Assembly (NCBI GenBank): GCA_910578175.1
Contig: CAJTPF010000001.1
Location: 121,842-185,841 of the forward strand
Direction of reading: 5' to 3'
From: an uncultured Lachnospiraceae bacterium
GTDB taxonomy: Bacteria > Bacillota > Clostridia > Lachnospirales > Lachnospiraceae
DNA: 64,000 nt
The notes below the pieces were generated by a model, which saw only the letters and a program-made list of their open reading frames with translations, had not been told where the DNA came from and searched no databases. Position numbers and translations under genes: made by a program. Positions 43,824 to 54,067 of the stretch are shown here, piece by piece (the stretch's first letter is position 1; every line of letters begins with the position of its first letter).

Positions 43824-45159
43824 AAAAATGATGGTTCTGACCATTTTAATTTATCTGGGAATTACGATTTTGGGTAACCGGATCATGTACGATCAGAAAA
43901 AAGAAACGGAAGCTTCCAGCGGGGATTCATTTTATCTGGTAGAAGTCAACCGTATGTATCAGGAATATCTTAATCATCCGGAATTGTTTCAGGAAATAAA
44001 AGAACAACGGAATCTTTCTGTCCGGACCAGGGAATACCGGTTCATAAGACAGGTGTCCTATCTTCCGGTTTCTATGGATTCTGCAGGAGAGAAGGCAGAG
44101 AGTCAGAACCGGAAGAATGAAATATCAGAATTTTACCAGCAGAACAATCATTATCATTCCGTGATAAAACCTGTATTTGAGCAGCAGCAGATTAAGGGAT
44201 ATCTGAGGTTTGACTGTATAAAGCCTGAAACGGGAAATGGAAGCTTTATGGTATTTAATGCCGGAATATTTATTGGATTCATTTTTCAATTTAGTGTATT
44301 GCTATATCTGTATAAAAAGCTCATACGTCCCTTTCATGTTTTAAGCGAGATTCCATATGAATTGTCCAGAGGTAATTTAAGACATGATATCAAAGAACAA
44401 AAGAACCGGTATTTTGGTAAATTTTTATGGGGGATCGGTATGTTAAAGGATTCGCTGGAATCCCATAAGCAGAGAGAATTAAAGCTGGCGAAAGATAAAA
44501 AAATGATTTTACTGGCAATTTCTCATGATATAAAAACACCTCTTCATACCATTCAGCTTTATGCAAAGGCATTGGAACGGGGAATGTACCGGACACGGGA
44601 AGAACAGCAGGAAGCAGCCGTTAAGATCAGGGAAAAAACGGAGGAAATCGATGGCTTTGTAAAGGATATCGTAAAATCGTCTACAGAAGATCTCATATCC
44701 ATTGAAGTGGAAAATGGAGAATTTTACCTGAAAGAACTGGCAGAAAAAATTCGGAGCGGCTATACGGAGAAATGCCATATAAATCATATAAAACTGCTTA
44801 TAGGCGATTATGATAATTATTTATTGTACGGAGACCCGGATAAAGCATATGAAGCGGTAGGAAATCTCATGGAAAATGCATTTAAGTATGGTGACGGCAT
44901 TGAAATCGGAATCCGGTTTGCGGAAGAGGAGAACTATCTTCTGCTTACCGTATATAATACCGGAGATCCGGTGAAAGAAAGCGAGATGCCCCATATATTT
45001 GAAAGTTTTTATCGGGGTGTCAATGCGGAAGGGAAACAGGGGAATGGTCTGGGATTATATATCTGCAGGGAAATCATGTTAAAAATGAAGGGGGATATAT
45101 ATGCGACAGGGGATGACGGAGGCATGAGCGTCACGCTGGTGATCAAAATCAGCGGTTAG
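43810..45159 (+). CDS. Membrane sensor histidine kinase
   Basis: 449 residues. TM1 is at about 7-25, an external region of about 120 residues follows, and TM2 is at about 150-172, then HAMP. HisKA has His in AISHDIKTPLHT. HATPase has NLMENAFKYGDG and GNGLGLYICREI. The external region is larger than in the BceS type, so the kinase may detect its signal itself. Cognate to the regulator it overlaps. Confidence 0.92.
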   Translation: MKKFRKMMVLTILIYLGITILGNRIMYDQKKETEASSGDSFYLVEVNRMYQEYLNHPELFQEIKEQRNLSVRTREYRFIRQVSYLPVSMDSAGEKAESQNRKNEISEFYQQNNHYHSVIKPVFEQQQIKGYLRFDCIKPETGNGSFMVFNAGIFIGFIFQFSVLLYLYKKLIRPFHVLSEIPYELSRGNLRHDIKEQKNRYFGKFLWGIGMLKDSLESHKQRELKLAKDKKMILLAISHDIKTPLHTIQLYAKALERGMYRTREEQQEAAVKIREKTEEIDGFVKDIVKSSTEDLISIEVENGEFYLKELAEKIRSGYTEKCHINHIKLLIGDYDNYLLYGDPDKAYEAVGNLMENAFKYGDGIEIGIRFAEEENYLLLTVYNTGDPVKESEMPHIFESFYRGVNAEGKQGNGLGLYICREIMLKMKGDIYATGDDGGMSVTLVIKISG

Positions 45160-45217
45160 AAACAGAATCGAATGTTTTCCGGACATAAAAACAGAGGAGC
45201 AAAATAATCGCCCCTCC

Positions 45218-45235
45218 CGGTCTTTCGACCGTTTT
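45218..45235. terminator. Short hairpin between convergent genes
   Basis: CGGTC-TTTC-GACCG followed by TTTT. A small possible terminator for the kinase gene. Confidence 0.45.
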
Positions 45236-45255
45236 CATGGATCTCTGAAAGCTGA

Positions 45256-45798
45256 TTAGTAATTTTCTTGATGCACTTCGAAATAACCCTGCGGATGATT
45301 ACAGGTAGGGCAGATTTCAGGCGCTTTTGTTCCAACGATAATATGTCCGCAGTTTCGGCATTCCCATACCTTCACTTCGCTCTTTTCAAATACGGCGGCT
45401 GTTTCCACGTTTTTAAGTAAAGCACGGTATCTTTCTTCGTGATGCTTCTCAATGGCTCCCACAAGTCTGAACTTTTCCGCAAGTTTAGGGAAGCCTTCCG
45501 CCTCCGCCGTTCTGGCAAAATCTTCATACATATCTGTCCATTCGTAATTTTCACCGTTGGCGGCTGCCTCCAGATTTTCCTTTGTATCACCTATTCCGTT
45601 CAGTTCCTTAAACCACAGTTTCGCATGTTCTTTTTCATTTTCCGCAGTTTTCAAAAAAAGGCCTGCGATCTGTTCATAGCCTTCTTTTTTCGCTACTGAA
45701 GCAAAGTAGGTATACTTGTTTCTTGCCTGTGATTCGCCTGCAAATGCCGCCTCCAGATTTTTTTCGGTTTGTGTTCCTGCATACTTTGTTGTTTTCAT
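45256..45798 (-). CDS. rbr: Rubrerythrin
   Basis: Reduces hydrogen peroxide to water in anaerobes, protecting the cytoplasm. 180 residues. An N-terminal ferritin-like diiron domain has Glu/His ligands in [33 protein letters not shown] and [11 protein letters not shown]. The C-terminal rubredoxin-like FeS4 centre has CRNCGHI and CPTCNHP. Strong GGAGG site. The promoter carries a PerR-like box, in keeping with peroxide control. Confidence 0.96.
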   Translation of the reverse strand: MKTTKYAGTQTEKNLEAAFAGESQARNKYTYFASVAKKEGYEQIAGLFLKTAENEKEHAKLWFKELNGIGDTKENLEAAANGENYEWTDMYEDFARTAEAEGFPKLAEKFRLVGAIEKHHEERYRALLKNVETAAVFEKSEVKVWECRNCGHIIVGTKAPEICPTCNHPQGYFEVHQENY

Positions 45799-45833
45799 GT
45801 TATATTCCTCCCTGATAATTTAATAGATACATA

Positions 45834-45876
45834 TTAGAAGTATTCTAATTATATTCTCTTATCGTATTTTTGTCGA
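45834..45876 (-). promoter_or_regulatory. Rubrerythrin promoter with PerR-like box
   Basis: On the minus strand: TCGACA (45871-45876), 17 bases, TATAAT (45848-45853). Just downstream and overlapping is TTAGAAGTATTCTAA (45834-45848), a 7-1-7 dyad close to the PerR consensus TTATAATnATTATAA. Confidence 0.65.
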
Positions 45877-46088
45877 GAGGATATAATTGCCTGTAATGAG
45901 ATTTATCCCGGTATTACAATAAAGCATGTAAATGCATTTAAATTGGCGAGATACGCAATGATCCATATTTATTAAAATATCTTGAAAAAAACATAAAAAT
46001 ATTATAGAATTATACCTAATCATCTTTTATAAGATTATATAAATCCGTTTGGAAGATAATTACATTATAATAGAAAAGAGGGATTTTC

Positions 46089-47174
46089 ATGAATTTCAGC
46101 ATAGCAGTTATGCCGGGAGACGGAATCGGACCGGAGATTGTGGAAGAAGCAAAGAAGGTACTGGATACGGTAGGAAGCAGGTATGGACATTCATTTAACT
46201 ACACGGAAGTGAAGATCGGAGGGATTTCCATCGATACATATGGAGAACCGCTGACGCAGGAAGCACTGGAAACGGCAAAAGCAAGTGATGCCGTTTTACT
46301 GGGTGCGGTCGGCGGTGTCGTGGGTAAGGATAAATGGTATGAACTGGCTCCGAATTTAAGACCGGAAGCAGGCTTGCTGGCGATTCGGAAGGGACTTTCC
46401 CTCTATGCCAATTTAAGACCCGCATATCTGTACGAAGAACTGAAGGAGGCCTGTCCGCTGAAAGAAGAGATTGCGGCAGCCGGTTTTGATATGGTAGTGG
46501 TCCGGGAACTGACCGGCGGACTTTACTTTGGCGAGAGAAGTACGAAGGAAGTAAACGGCGTGATGACGGCGGTGGATACCCTTACTTATACGGAAGAAGA
46601 AATCAGAAGAATCGCCGTTACAGGATTTGACATTGCCATGAAGAGAAATAAGAATGTTATCAGTGTAGATAAGGCAAATGTTTTGGATTCTTCCAGGTTA
46701 TGGCAGAAAGTGGTAGCGGAAGTTGCAAAAGATTATCCGGAGGTAACACTTACCAATATGCTGGTGGATAATTGCGCCATGCAGCTAGTCAAAGATCCGA
46801 AGCAGTTTGATGTTATTCTTACGGAGAATATGTTTGGGGATATACTATCGGATGAGGCAAGTATGATAACCGGTTCTATCGGAATGCTGCCGTCAGCCAG
46901 TCTGGGGTATGATAAAATGGGATTGTATGAGCCAAGTCACGGCGCGGCTCCGGACATTGCAGGCAGGGATATGGCCAATCCGATAGCCACCATTCTTTCG
47001 GCTGCCATGATGCTCCGGTATTCCTTTGATCTGGATAAAGAAGCCGATGCCGTGGAAGCAGCGGTAAAAAAGGTATTAGAGGATGGAATCCGTACCATAG
47101 ACATTATGTCTGAAGGAATGACGCAGGTGGGCTGCAAGGCAATGGGAGATGCCATCTGCCAGCGGATTCAGTAA
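46089..47174 (+). CDS. leuB: 3-isopropylmalate dehydrogenase
   Basis: Oxidises and decarboxylates 3-isopropylmalate in leucine synthesis, using NAD. 361 residues. [41 protein letters not shown]-type segment (substrate Arg residues), [14 protein letters not shown], and [18 protein letters not shown] (cofactor motif; Ala where many have Ser). Begins a biosynthetic run with ilvD and ilvB. leuA, leuC and leuD are not in this window. A TATAAT about 25 bases before the start has no clear -35. Confidence 0.95.
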   Translation: MNFSIAVMPGDGIGPEIVEEAKKVLDTVGSRYGHSFNYTEVKIGGISIDTYGEPLTQEALETAKASDAVLLGAVGGVVGKDKWYELAPNLRPEAGLLAIRKGLSLYANLRPAYLYEELKEACPLKEEIAAAGFDMVVVRELTGGLYFGERSTKEVNGVMTAVDTLTYTEEEIRRIAVTGFDIAMKRNKNVISVDKANVLDSSRLWQKVVAEVAKDYPEVTLTNMLVDNCAMQLVKDPKQFDVILTENMFGDILSDEASMITGSIGMLPSASLGYDKMGLYEPSHGAAPDIAGRDMANPIATILSAAMMLRYSFDLDKEADAVEAAVKKVLEDGIRTIDIMSEGMTQVGCKAMGDAICQRIQ

Positions 47175-47243
47175 AATTAATAATAGAACTATGATATCGG
47201 ATATATATATAAAACAGAAACATACGGAAAGGAAACAGATAAT

Positions 47244-48908
47244 ATGAAAAGTGATAATGTAAAATCAGGAGTACAGCAGGCACCGCACCGTTCCTTATTT
47301 AATGCATTGGGAATGACAAAAGAAGAACTGGACAGACCGCTGGTAGGTATTGTCAGTTCATATAATGAAATCGTACCGGGACATATGAATATAGATAAGA
47401 TAGCAAATGCGGTAAAGATGGGTGTTGCCATGGCAGGGGGCACGCCGGTCATGTTTCCGGCCATTGCGGTATGCGACGGAATCGCCATGGGACATACGGG
47501 AATGAAGTATTCCCTGGTGACCAGGGATCTGATTGCCGATTCAACAGAATGTATGGCAATGGCCCATCAGTTTGATGCCCTGGTCATGATACCAAACTGT
47601 GATAAAAATGTACCTGGCCTGCTTATGGCAGCGGCAAGACTGAATATTCCCACGATATTTGTCAGTGGCGGTCCTATGCTGGCCGGAAAAGTGAAAGGCT
47701 GTAAGACCTCATTATCCAGTATGTTTGAGGCCGTAGGCTCTTATGCCGCAGGAACCATGACACTGGAAGATGTGGAAGAATTTGAAGAAAAAGCATGCCC
47801 GACCTGCGGTTCCTGCTCCGGCATGTATACTGCCAACAGTATGAACTGTCTGACGGAAGCATTGGGAATGGCATTAAAAGGTAACGGGACCATTCCGGCG
47901 GTTTATTCCGAAAGAATCAAACTGGCAAAACATGCAGGCATGAAGGTTATGGAATTGCTGGAACGCAATATCAGACCAAGGGATATCATGACGGAACAGG
48001 CATTTATGAATGCGCTGACCGTGGATATGGCGCTGGGATGCAGTACCAACAGTATGCTCCATCTGCCGGCCATTGCCCATGAGGCAGGAGTAGAACTGAA
48101 TCTGGATATCGCCAATGAGATCAGTTCCAGAACACCGAATCTCTGTCATCTGGCTCCGGCAGGACATACCTATATTGAAGAGCTGAACGAGGCAGGCGGC
48201 GTATATGCCGTTATGAACGAGTTAAATAAAAAAGGACTGTTAAATACCGGTTTGATCACGGCTACGGGCAAGACGGTGGGAGAAAACATTGAAAACTGTA
48301 TCAATAAAAATCCGGAGGTCATCCGTCCGGTTGAGAATCCATACAGTGAAGTCGGTGGAATTGCGGTGCTTCGGGGAAATCTTGCACCGGACAGCTGTGT
48401 GGTAAAGCGTTCGGCAGTGGTTCCGGAAATGTTAAAACATGAAGGACCGGCAAGGGTATTTGACTGTGAAGAAGATGCCATTGAAGCCATCAAGGGCGGC
48501 AAGATCGTGGCAGGAGACGTGGTGGTCATCCGTTATGAAGGACCGAAGGGAGGTCCGGGAATGCGGGAGATGTTAAACCCTACATCGGCCATTGCAGGAA
48601 TGGGATTAGGTTCCAGTGTGGCACTGATCACGGACGGACGTTTTTCCGGGGCTTCCAGAGGAGCCTCCATCGGTCATGTGTCGCCGGAAGCGGCAGTGGG
48701 CGGACCGATCGCACTGGTGGAAGAAGGCGATATCATTCAGATCGACATCAATGCCAATACGATTACGGTGAACGTATCCGATGAAGTTCTGGCTGAAAGA
48801 AAGTCAAACTGGCAGCCGAGGAAGCCGGAGGTAACAAACGGTTATCTGGCAAGATACGCTTCTATGGTTACTTCCGCCAATACCGGAGCCATTTTAAGAT
48901 CAAATTAG
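47244..48908 (+). CDS. ilvD: Dihydroxy-acid dehydratase
   Basis: Iron-sulfur enzyme making the 2-keto acids of valine and isoleucine. 554 residues. Cluster cysteines in NCDKNVPG and [15 protein letters not shown]; other motifs [31 protein letters not shown] and [10 protein letters not shown]. It is 69 bases after leuB and 38 before ilvB, in the same direction, so the three genes probably form one operon for branched-chain amino acids. Confidence 0.96.
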   Translation: MKSDNVKSGVQQAPHRSLFNALGMTKEELDRPLVGIVSSYNEIVPGHMNIDKIANAVKMGVAMAGGTPVMFPAIAVCDGIAMGHTGMKYSLVTRDLIADSTECMAMAHQFDALVMIPNCDKNVPGLLMAAARLNIPTIFVSGGPMLAGKVKGCKTSLSSMFEAVGSYAAGTMTLEDVEEFEEKACPTCGSCSGMYTANSMNCLTEALGMALKGNGTIPAVYSERIKLAKHAGMKVMELLERNIRPRDIMTEQAFMNALTVDMALGCSTNSMLHLPAIAHEAGVELNLDIANEISSRTPNLCHLAPAGHTYIEELNEAGGVYAVMNELNKKGLLNTGLITATGKTVGENIENCINKNPEVIRPVENPYSEVGGIAVLRGNLAPDSCVVKRSAVVPEMLKHEGPARVFDCEEDAIEAIKGGKIVAGDVVVIRYEGPKGGPGMREMLNPTSAIAGMGLGSSVALITDGRFSGASRGASIGHVSPEAAVGGPIALVEEGDIIQIDINANTITVNVSDEVLAERKSNWQPRKPEVTNGYLARYASMVTSANTGAILRSN

Positions 48909-48946
48909 GAGCAGTCAGTGCTGAATGGAGAAGAAAGGAAAGTAAT

Positions 48947-50638
48947 ATGCAGTTAACGGGTTCACAAATTATTATTGAATGTTTAAAAGAACAGGGCGTG
49001 GATACTGTATTCGGATATCCGGGCGGGGCTATTTTAAACGTATATGATGAATTGTATAAACATTCAGATGAGATAACACATTATTTAACTTCCCATGAAC
49101 AGGGAGCTGCCCATGCGGCGGATGGTTATGCGCGTGCTACCGGAAAAACAGGCGTGTGTATGGCAACGTCGGGGCCCGGTGCCACAAATCTGGTGACCGG
49201 GATTGCTACCGCATATATGGATTCCGTTCCGATGGTGATCATAACGGCAAACGTGGCAAAATCATTGCTGGGCAAGGATTCATTTCAGGAGGTAGACATT
49301 GTAGGCGTTACAATGCCCATTACTAAACATAACTATATCGTACAGGATGTTGAGGAACTGGCAGAGACATTGAGAAAAGCCTTTTATGTAGCAAGCTCAG
49401 GACGTCCGGGACCGGTTCTGGTAGACGTCACCAAGGATGCAACTGCAAATAAAGCGGAATACAGTTATAAAGAGCCAAAGAAAGCAGAGCGTTCCACGGA
49501 ACACATTCAGGAAGAAGATATTAAAGCAGCGTTAAAATTGATTCAAAAATCCAGAAAACCGTTTATCTTTGTGGGCGGAGGCGCTGTTATCTCAGAGGCT
49601 TCCGATGAATTAATGGAATTTGCGGTAAAAATAGATGCTCCGGTCTGTGATTCTTTAATGGGAAAAGGAGCTTTTGACGGTACTCATCCGTTATATACCG
49701 GAATGTTAGGCATGCACGGAACGAAAGCCTCTAACTTCGGCGTTACGGAATGTGATTTATTGATCGCCATCGGTGCCAGATTCAGTGACCGCGTGATCGG
49801 AAATGCAAAGAAGTTTGCAAAAAATGCCAAAGTGCTGCACATTGACGTAGATGCGGCAGAGATTAATAAAAATATCAGAACAACAGCAAGTATCATCGGA
49901 GATGCCAGGGAAGTCCTGAAGCGGTTAAACGCGAAGCTGGAAGCGGTAAAGAGGCCGGAATGGATTTCACATATCAATGAACTGAAATCCTCGTATCCGC
50001 TTACCTATGTTGCAAATCAGCTGAACGGGCCTTATCTGATGCAAAAGCTTTATGAGATCACAAAAGGAGATGCCATCATCACCACGGAAGTCGGCCAGCA
50101 TCAGATGTGGGCGGCACAGTTTTACCGGTATTCCAGGCCGAGAACCCTGATCACTTCCGGCGGTGCGGGAACCATGGGATATGGTCTGGGAGCCTGTATC
50201 GGTACAAAAGTAGCCCATAAGGACAAAGTGGTGGTAAACATTGCAGGGGACGGATGTTTCCGCATGAATATGAATGAGATCGCCACGGCGGCCAGATATA
50301 ATATTCCGATCATAGAGATCATTTTAAACAATCATGTGCTGGGAATGGTAAGGCAGTGGCAAACCTTATTTTACGGCAAACGGTATTCCCAGACCACACT
50401 GAATGACCAGGTGGACTATGTAAAAGTGGCAGAGGCCATGGGAGCCAAAGCATACAGGATCACTAAAATGGAAGAAGTGGAGCCGGTACTGAAGGAAGCC
50501 ATTGCATTGAATATACCGGTGGTCATTGATTGTCAGATTGGCAGCGATGATAAAGTATTTCCGATGGTTGCACCGAATGCACCGATTAGTGAGGCGTTTA
50601 GCGAAGAAGATTTAGCGGCTAAAGGTCTTGACTGTTAA
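48947..50638 (+). CDS. ilvB: Acetolactate synthase large subunit
   Basis: Thiamine-diphosphate enzyme joining two pyruvates (or pyruvate and 2-ketobutyrate). 563 residues. Catalytic Glu in TSHEQGAAHAADGYAR, FAD region RFSDRVIGN, and the ThDP/Mg motif GDGCFRMNMNEIATAA followed by ILNNHVLGMV. No small regulatory subunit gene follows; the next gene is serC. The small subunit may be elsewhere. Confidence 0.95.
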   Translation: MQLTGSQIIIECLKEQGVDTVFGYPGGAILNVYDELYKHSDEITHYLTSHEQGAAHAADGYARATGKTGVCMATSGPGATNLVTGIATAYMDSVPMVIITANVAKSLLGKDSFQEVDIVGVTMPITKHNYIVQDVEELAETLRKAFYVASSGRPGPVLVDVTKDATANKAEYSYKEPKKAERSTEHIQEEDIKAALKLIQKSRKPFIFVGGGAVISEASDELMEFAVKIDAPVCDSLMGKGAFDGTHPLYTGMLGMHGTKASNFGVTECDLLIAIGARFSDRVIGNAKKFAKNAKVLHIDVDAAEINKNIRTTASIIGDAREVLKRLNAKLEAVKRPEWISHINELKSSYPLTYVANQLNGPYLMQKLYEITKGDAIITTEVGQHQMWAAQFYRYSRPRTLITSGGAGTMGYGLGACIGTKVAHKDKVVVNIAGDGCFRMNMNEIATAARYNIPIIEIILNNHVLGMVRQWQTLFYGKRYSQTTLNDQVDYVKVAEAMGAKAYRITKMEEVEPVLKEAIALNIPVVIDCQIGSDDKVFPMVAPNAPISEAFSEEDLAAKGLDC

Positions 50639-50696
50639 TACTAACAGTTGTAAAATAAAAAAGTTATGAAGGTCTACACTAAAGGAGGATATAGAA

Positions 50697-51779
50697 GTGA
50701 GCAGAGTTTACAATTTTTCGGCTGGGCCGGCTGTATTACCGGAAGAGGTATTGCAGGAGTTAGCGGATGAAATGATGGATTATAACGGAACAGGGATGTC
50801 TGTTATGGAGATGAGCCATCGTTCCAAAGCATATCAGGAGATCATCGATACTGCAGAGCAGGATATCAGGGATTTGATGAATATACCGGACAATTATAAG
50901 GTATTGTTTCTTCAGGGCGGCGCTTCCCAGCAGTTTGCCATGATTCCGATGAACCTTATGAAAAACGGCGTGGCAGATTATATCGTTACCGGACAGTGGG
51001 CTAAGAAGGCATATCAGGAAGCCTGCAAATACGGTAAGGCAAATAAAATCGCATCTTCTGAGGATAAGACATTCTCCTATATTCCGGATTGTTCTGACCT
51101 TCCGATTAGTGAGGACGCAGATTATGTATACATATGCGAGAATAATACGATCTACGGAACAAAATATAAGAAGCTTCCGGATACAAAGGGTAAGATACTG
51201 GTTTCCGATGTATCGTCCTGTTTCTTATCAGAGCCGGTAGATGTTTCCAAATACGGCATTATCTACGGCGGTGTTCAGAAGAATATCGGACCGGCAGGCG
51301 TGGTGATCGTGATCATCCGTGAAGATCTGATCACGGAAGACGTATTACCGGGAACTCCGACCATGCTTCAGTATAAAACCCATGCGGAAAACGGCTCCAT
51401 GTACAATACGCCTCCGGCATATGGAATTTATGTATGTGGAAAGGTATTTAAGTGGTTAAAGAAGATGGGCGGTCTGGAAGCCATGAAGAAACATAACGAG
51501 GAAAAAGCAAAGATTTTATATGATTTCCTTGACGAGAGCAAATTATTCAAAGGAACTGTTGTAAAGGAAGACCGTTCCCTGATGAATGTTCCGTTTGTAA
51601 CAGGAAATGAAGAATTAGATGCAAAATTTGTTAAAGAAGCAAAAGCAGCAGGATTTGAAAACCTCAAGGGACACAGAACCGTCGGCGGCATGAGGGCAAG
51701 CATTTATAATGCAATGCCGAAGGAAGGCGTACGGAAGCTGGTAGAATTTATGAAGAAATTTGAAGCTGAGAACATGTAA
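50697..51779 (+). CDS. serC: Phosphoserine aminotransferase
   Basis: PLP enzyme of serine synthesis converting 3-phosphohydroxypyruvate to phosphoserine. 360 residues: YNFSAGPAVLPEEVL, GTGMSVMEMSHRS, LFLQGGASQQFAMIP, the PLP Lys in GGVQKNIGPAGV, and C-terminal GHRTVGGMRASIYNA. GTG start with a strong AAAGGAGGAT site. Followed by serA. Confidence 0.96.
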   Translation: MSRVYNFSAGPAVLPEEVLQELADEMMDYNGTGMSVMEMSHRSKAYQEIIDTAEQDIRDLMNIPDNYKVLFLQGGASQQFAMIPMNLMKNGVADYIVTGQWAKKAYQEACKYGKANKIASSEDKTFSYIPDCSDLPISEDADYVYICENNTIYGTKYKKLPDTKGKILVSDVSSCFLSEPVDVSKYGIIYGGVQKNIGPAGVVIVIIREDLITEDVLPGTPTMLQYKTHAENGSMYNTPPAYGIYVCGKVFKWLKKMGGLEAMKKHNEEKAKILYDFLDESKLFKGTVVKEDRSLMNVPFVTGNEELDAKFVKEAKAAGFENLKGHRTVGGMRASIYNAMPKEGVRKLVEFMKKFEAENM

Positions 51780-51874
51780 TAAAAATATATCATATATCTT
51801 TCGGGCAAATATGGTTATCTATAACTATATTTGCCTGTGGACATATCGGACAGAAAGAAAGGTTTGACGAAGAA

Positions 51875-53038
51875 ATGACAAAGATTAATTGCTTAAATCC
51901 AATTGCCGCTGTCGGTTTGGATTTATTTGATGATAAGTATGAAACCGTAGATAATTTTGCAGAGGCCGATGCAGTTCTGGTAAGAAGTGCAGCCATGCAT
52001 GATTTGGAGCTTCCGGCTTCATTAAAAGCTATTGCCAGAGCCGGAGCCGGTGTGAATAATATTCCATTGGAAAAATGTGCAGAGCAGGGTATCGTGGTAT
52101 TTAATACACCGGGCGCCAATGCCAATGGTGTAAAGGAACTGGTAATTGCAGGAATGTTACTGGCAGCCAGAGACATTGCAGGCGGCATCGAATGGGCAAA
52201 ATCTGCTAAGGATGATGCAGATGTAGCAAAGAATACGGAAAAGGAAAAGAAGAGATTTGCAGGAACGGAAATAGCCGGAAAGAAACTGGGTGTGATCGGT
52301 CTTGGAGCAATCGGTGTTAAGGTTGCCAATGCGGCAATTTCTCTTGGTATGGAAGTATATGGATATGACCCGTACATTTCCATTGCAGGGGCATGGAACT
52401 TATCCAGAAGCGTTAAGCATATTGCTACAACGGAAGAGATTTTTAAAGAGTGTGATTATATTACCCTTCATGTTCCGTTGCTGGACAGCACAAAGGGAAT
52501 GGTTAATAAAGAAGCCTTTGATATGATGAAGGATGGTGTCGTAATCCTGAACTATGCCAGAGATATTCTTGTAGACGAAGAAGCAATGGCGGAAGCATTG
52601 AAATCCGGCAAGGTAAAGAGATATATGACAGATTTCCCGAATCCGTTATCCGTAAATATGGAAGGAGCCATTGTTACTCCTCATATCGGTGCTTCCACAG
52701 AGGAATCCGAAGATAACTGTGCAGTAATGGCTGTCAATGAGATTATGGATTTCATGGAAAATGGTAACATTAAGAATTCCGTAAATTATCCGGCTTGTGA
52801 TATGGGTGTATGTGATAAGGCTGCCCGTGTGACAATCTGCCACAAGAATATACCGAATATGATCAGCCAGTTCACTACTGCATTTGCAGGTGAGAACATT
52901 AATATTTCGGATATGACAAATAAGAGCAGAGGCGATTACTCTTATACAATGCTGGATTTGGACTCTGCAGCTTCTGAATCGGTTGTTAAGAAAATTGAAG
53001 CGATTGATGGTGTAATTAAGGTTCGTATTGTGAAATAA
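51875..53038 (+). CDS. serA: D-3-phosphoglycerate dehydrogenase
   Basis: First step of serine synthesis. 387 residues. NAD fold GVIGLGAIGVKVANAA, LHVPLLDSTKGMVNKE, catalytic His in TPHIGASTEESEDNCA. A C-terminal ACT domain of about 70 residues (ISQFTTAFAGENINISDM) suggests serine feedback. It lies 95 bases behind serC, with its own AGAAAGG site, and ends in a terminator. Confidence 0.95.
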   Translation: MTKINCLNPIAAVGLDLFDDKYETVDNFAEADAVLVRSAAMHDLELPASLKAIARAGAGVNNIPLEKCAEQGIVVFNTPGANANGVKELVIAGMLLAARDIAGGIEWAKSAKDDADVAKNTEKEKKRFAGTEIAGKKLGVIGLGAIGVKVANAAISLGMEVYGYDPYISIAGAWNLSRSVKHIATTEEIFKECDYITLHVPLLDSTKGMVNKEAFDMMKDGVVILNYARDILVDEEAMAEALKSGKVKRYMTDFPNPLSVNMEGAIVTPHIGASTEESEDNCAVMAVNEIMDFMENGNIKNSVNYPACDMGVCDKAARVTICHKNIPNMISQFTTAFAGENINISDMTNKSRGDYSYTMLDLDSAASESVVKKIEAIDGVIKVRIVK

Positions 53039-53057
53039 AACGAAAATAGGAAAAGAG

Positions 53058-53102
53058 AACAGCCAGTAACATGGTTTTGGACTATGTTATCGGCTGTTTT
53101 TT
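53058..53102 (+). terminator. Terminator of the serC-serA unit
   Basis: AACAGCC...GTAACAT pairs with ATGTTAT...GGCTGTT, followed by six T. Confidence 0.85.
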
Positions 53103-53476
53103 GTATGATATAGAGTATGGTGGAAAATGTCAGTCTTTATGCAAATAAGAAGAAATACAGAGATAGAATTATAAAAAATTGACTTTATAAAAAAAATGTA
53201 GTAATATATATTTTATAAGGAAATATGTACTTAATAAAAGAATTTTAATTTTCTGAACTACTTATCAGTAAAAAGCGTTAACTATCTATTCTTTAAGTAA
53301 CGGAACAAAATGTAGAAGCTGATTGATAAAGCTTTGAATGTGTTATGTTATATCTGGGCAAAATGTGAATTATCTTTGCAAATATCCAACAAAAGATAAA
53401 AATAGCGGAAAGTGGGTTATTGGGAGAATATAGGCGTCAGATTGTTTGAGGCTGATATTTTTGAGGAGGTGAATTT
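53103..53476. other. AT-rich intergenic stretch
   Basis: After the serA terminator there are about 370 bases, markedly AT-rich, with no open frame with a ribosome site before 53477 and no RNA I recognise. It marks the left edge of an AT-rich patch that runs to about 57780. Confidence 0.5.
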
Positions 53477-54010
53477 TTGGAAAAAGAAATATGGCCAAGG
53501 GGGTATACCTTAAATTATACCAATATTATTGGGCAAATGATTATATATATAGTATTGGTTGCATTCCTTTTTGTTTCAGGGATATCAAATAATCCAAAAG
53601 ACTTTGCAGAGTTTAAAAAATTTGCATTTGCAGTCATTATTATTAATACTATTTTTCTGTGTTTTGATGTATATAGGATTTATAGAGTATACAAAAGGCG
53701 AAAACAGAGAGAGTGGTGTAAGAAAAATGCAATCAGTTCATCAAAAGGAATGGTACTGGAAATTAAGGAAGAATGGATTGATTACAAAGGAAGACAGGCT
53801 TATGGTTCCTCTGGGGTTGGAATAGACCATGGAAATATATTGTATTATCGTATGTTGGTTTCATATACTGATCCTCATGATGGCTGTATAAAAAAGGCGG
53901 AAAGTGATTTATATTATAAAAATCCGGCAGACTTTTTAGAAAATGTGGAAATTATCGTTTATATTAGAAAAAATCCACAGCCGCTAATAGCAATATATAA
54001 GCAGAGATAA
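53477..54010 (+). CDS. Unrecognised membrane protein, DUF3592-like
   Basis: 177 residues. Two membrane helices (about 19-37 and 48-68), a basic stretch (RVYKRRKQREWCKK), then a soluble beta-rich domain (about 85-175: GMVLEIKEEWIDYKGRQ, YYRMLVSYTDPHDG, PADFLENVEIIVYIRKNPQP). The layout resembles DUF3592 proteins but the match is tentative. TTG start with a strong GAGGAGGTG site. Codon use is AT-rich, like the broken gene that follows. Confidence 0.7.
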   Translation: MEKEIWPRGYTLNYTNIIGQMIIYIVLVAFLFVSGISNNPKDFAEFKKFAFAVIIINTIFLCFDVYRIYRVYKRRKQREWCKKNAISSSKGMVLEIKEEWIDYKGRQAYGSSGVGIDHGNILYYRMLVSYTDPHDGCIKKAESDLYYKNPADFLENVEIIVYIRKNPQPLIAIYKQR

Positions 54011-54067
54011 ATTATGTTTTATTGGTAATTGGTTAGAATAAATAATTAAGAAAGAGAGGAAAATGAT

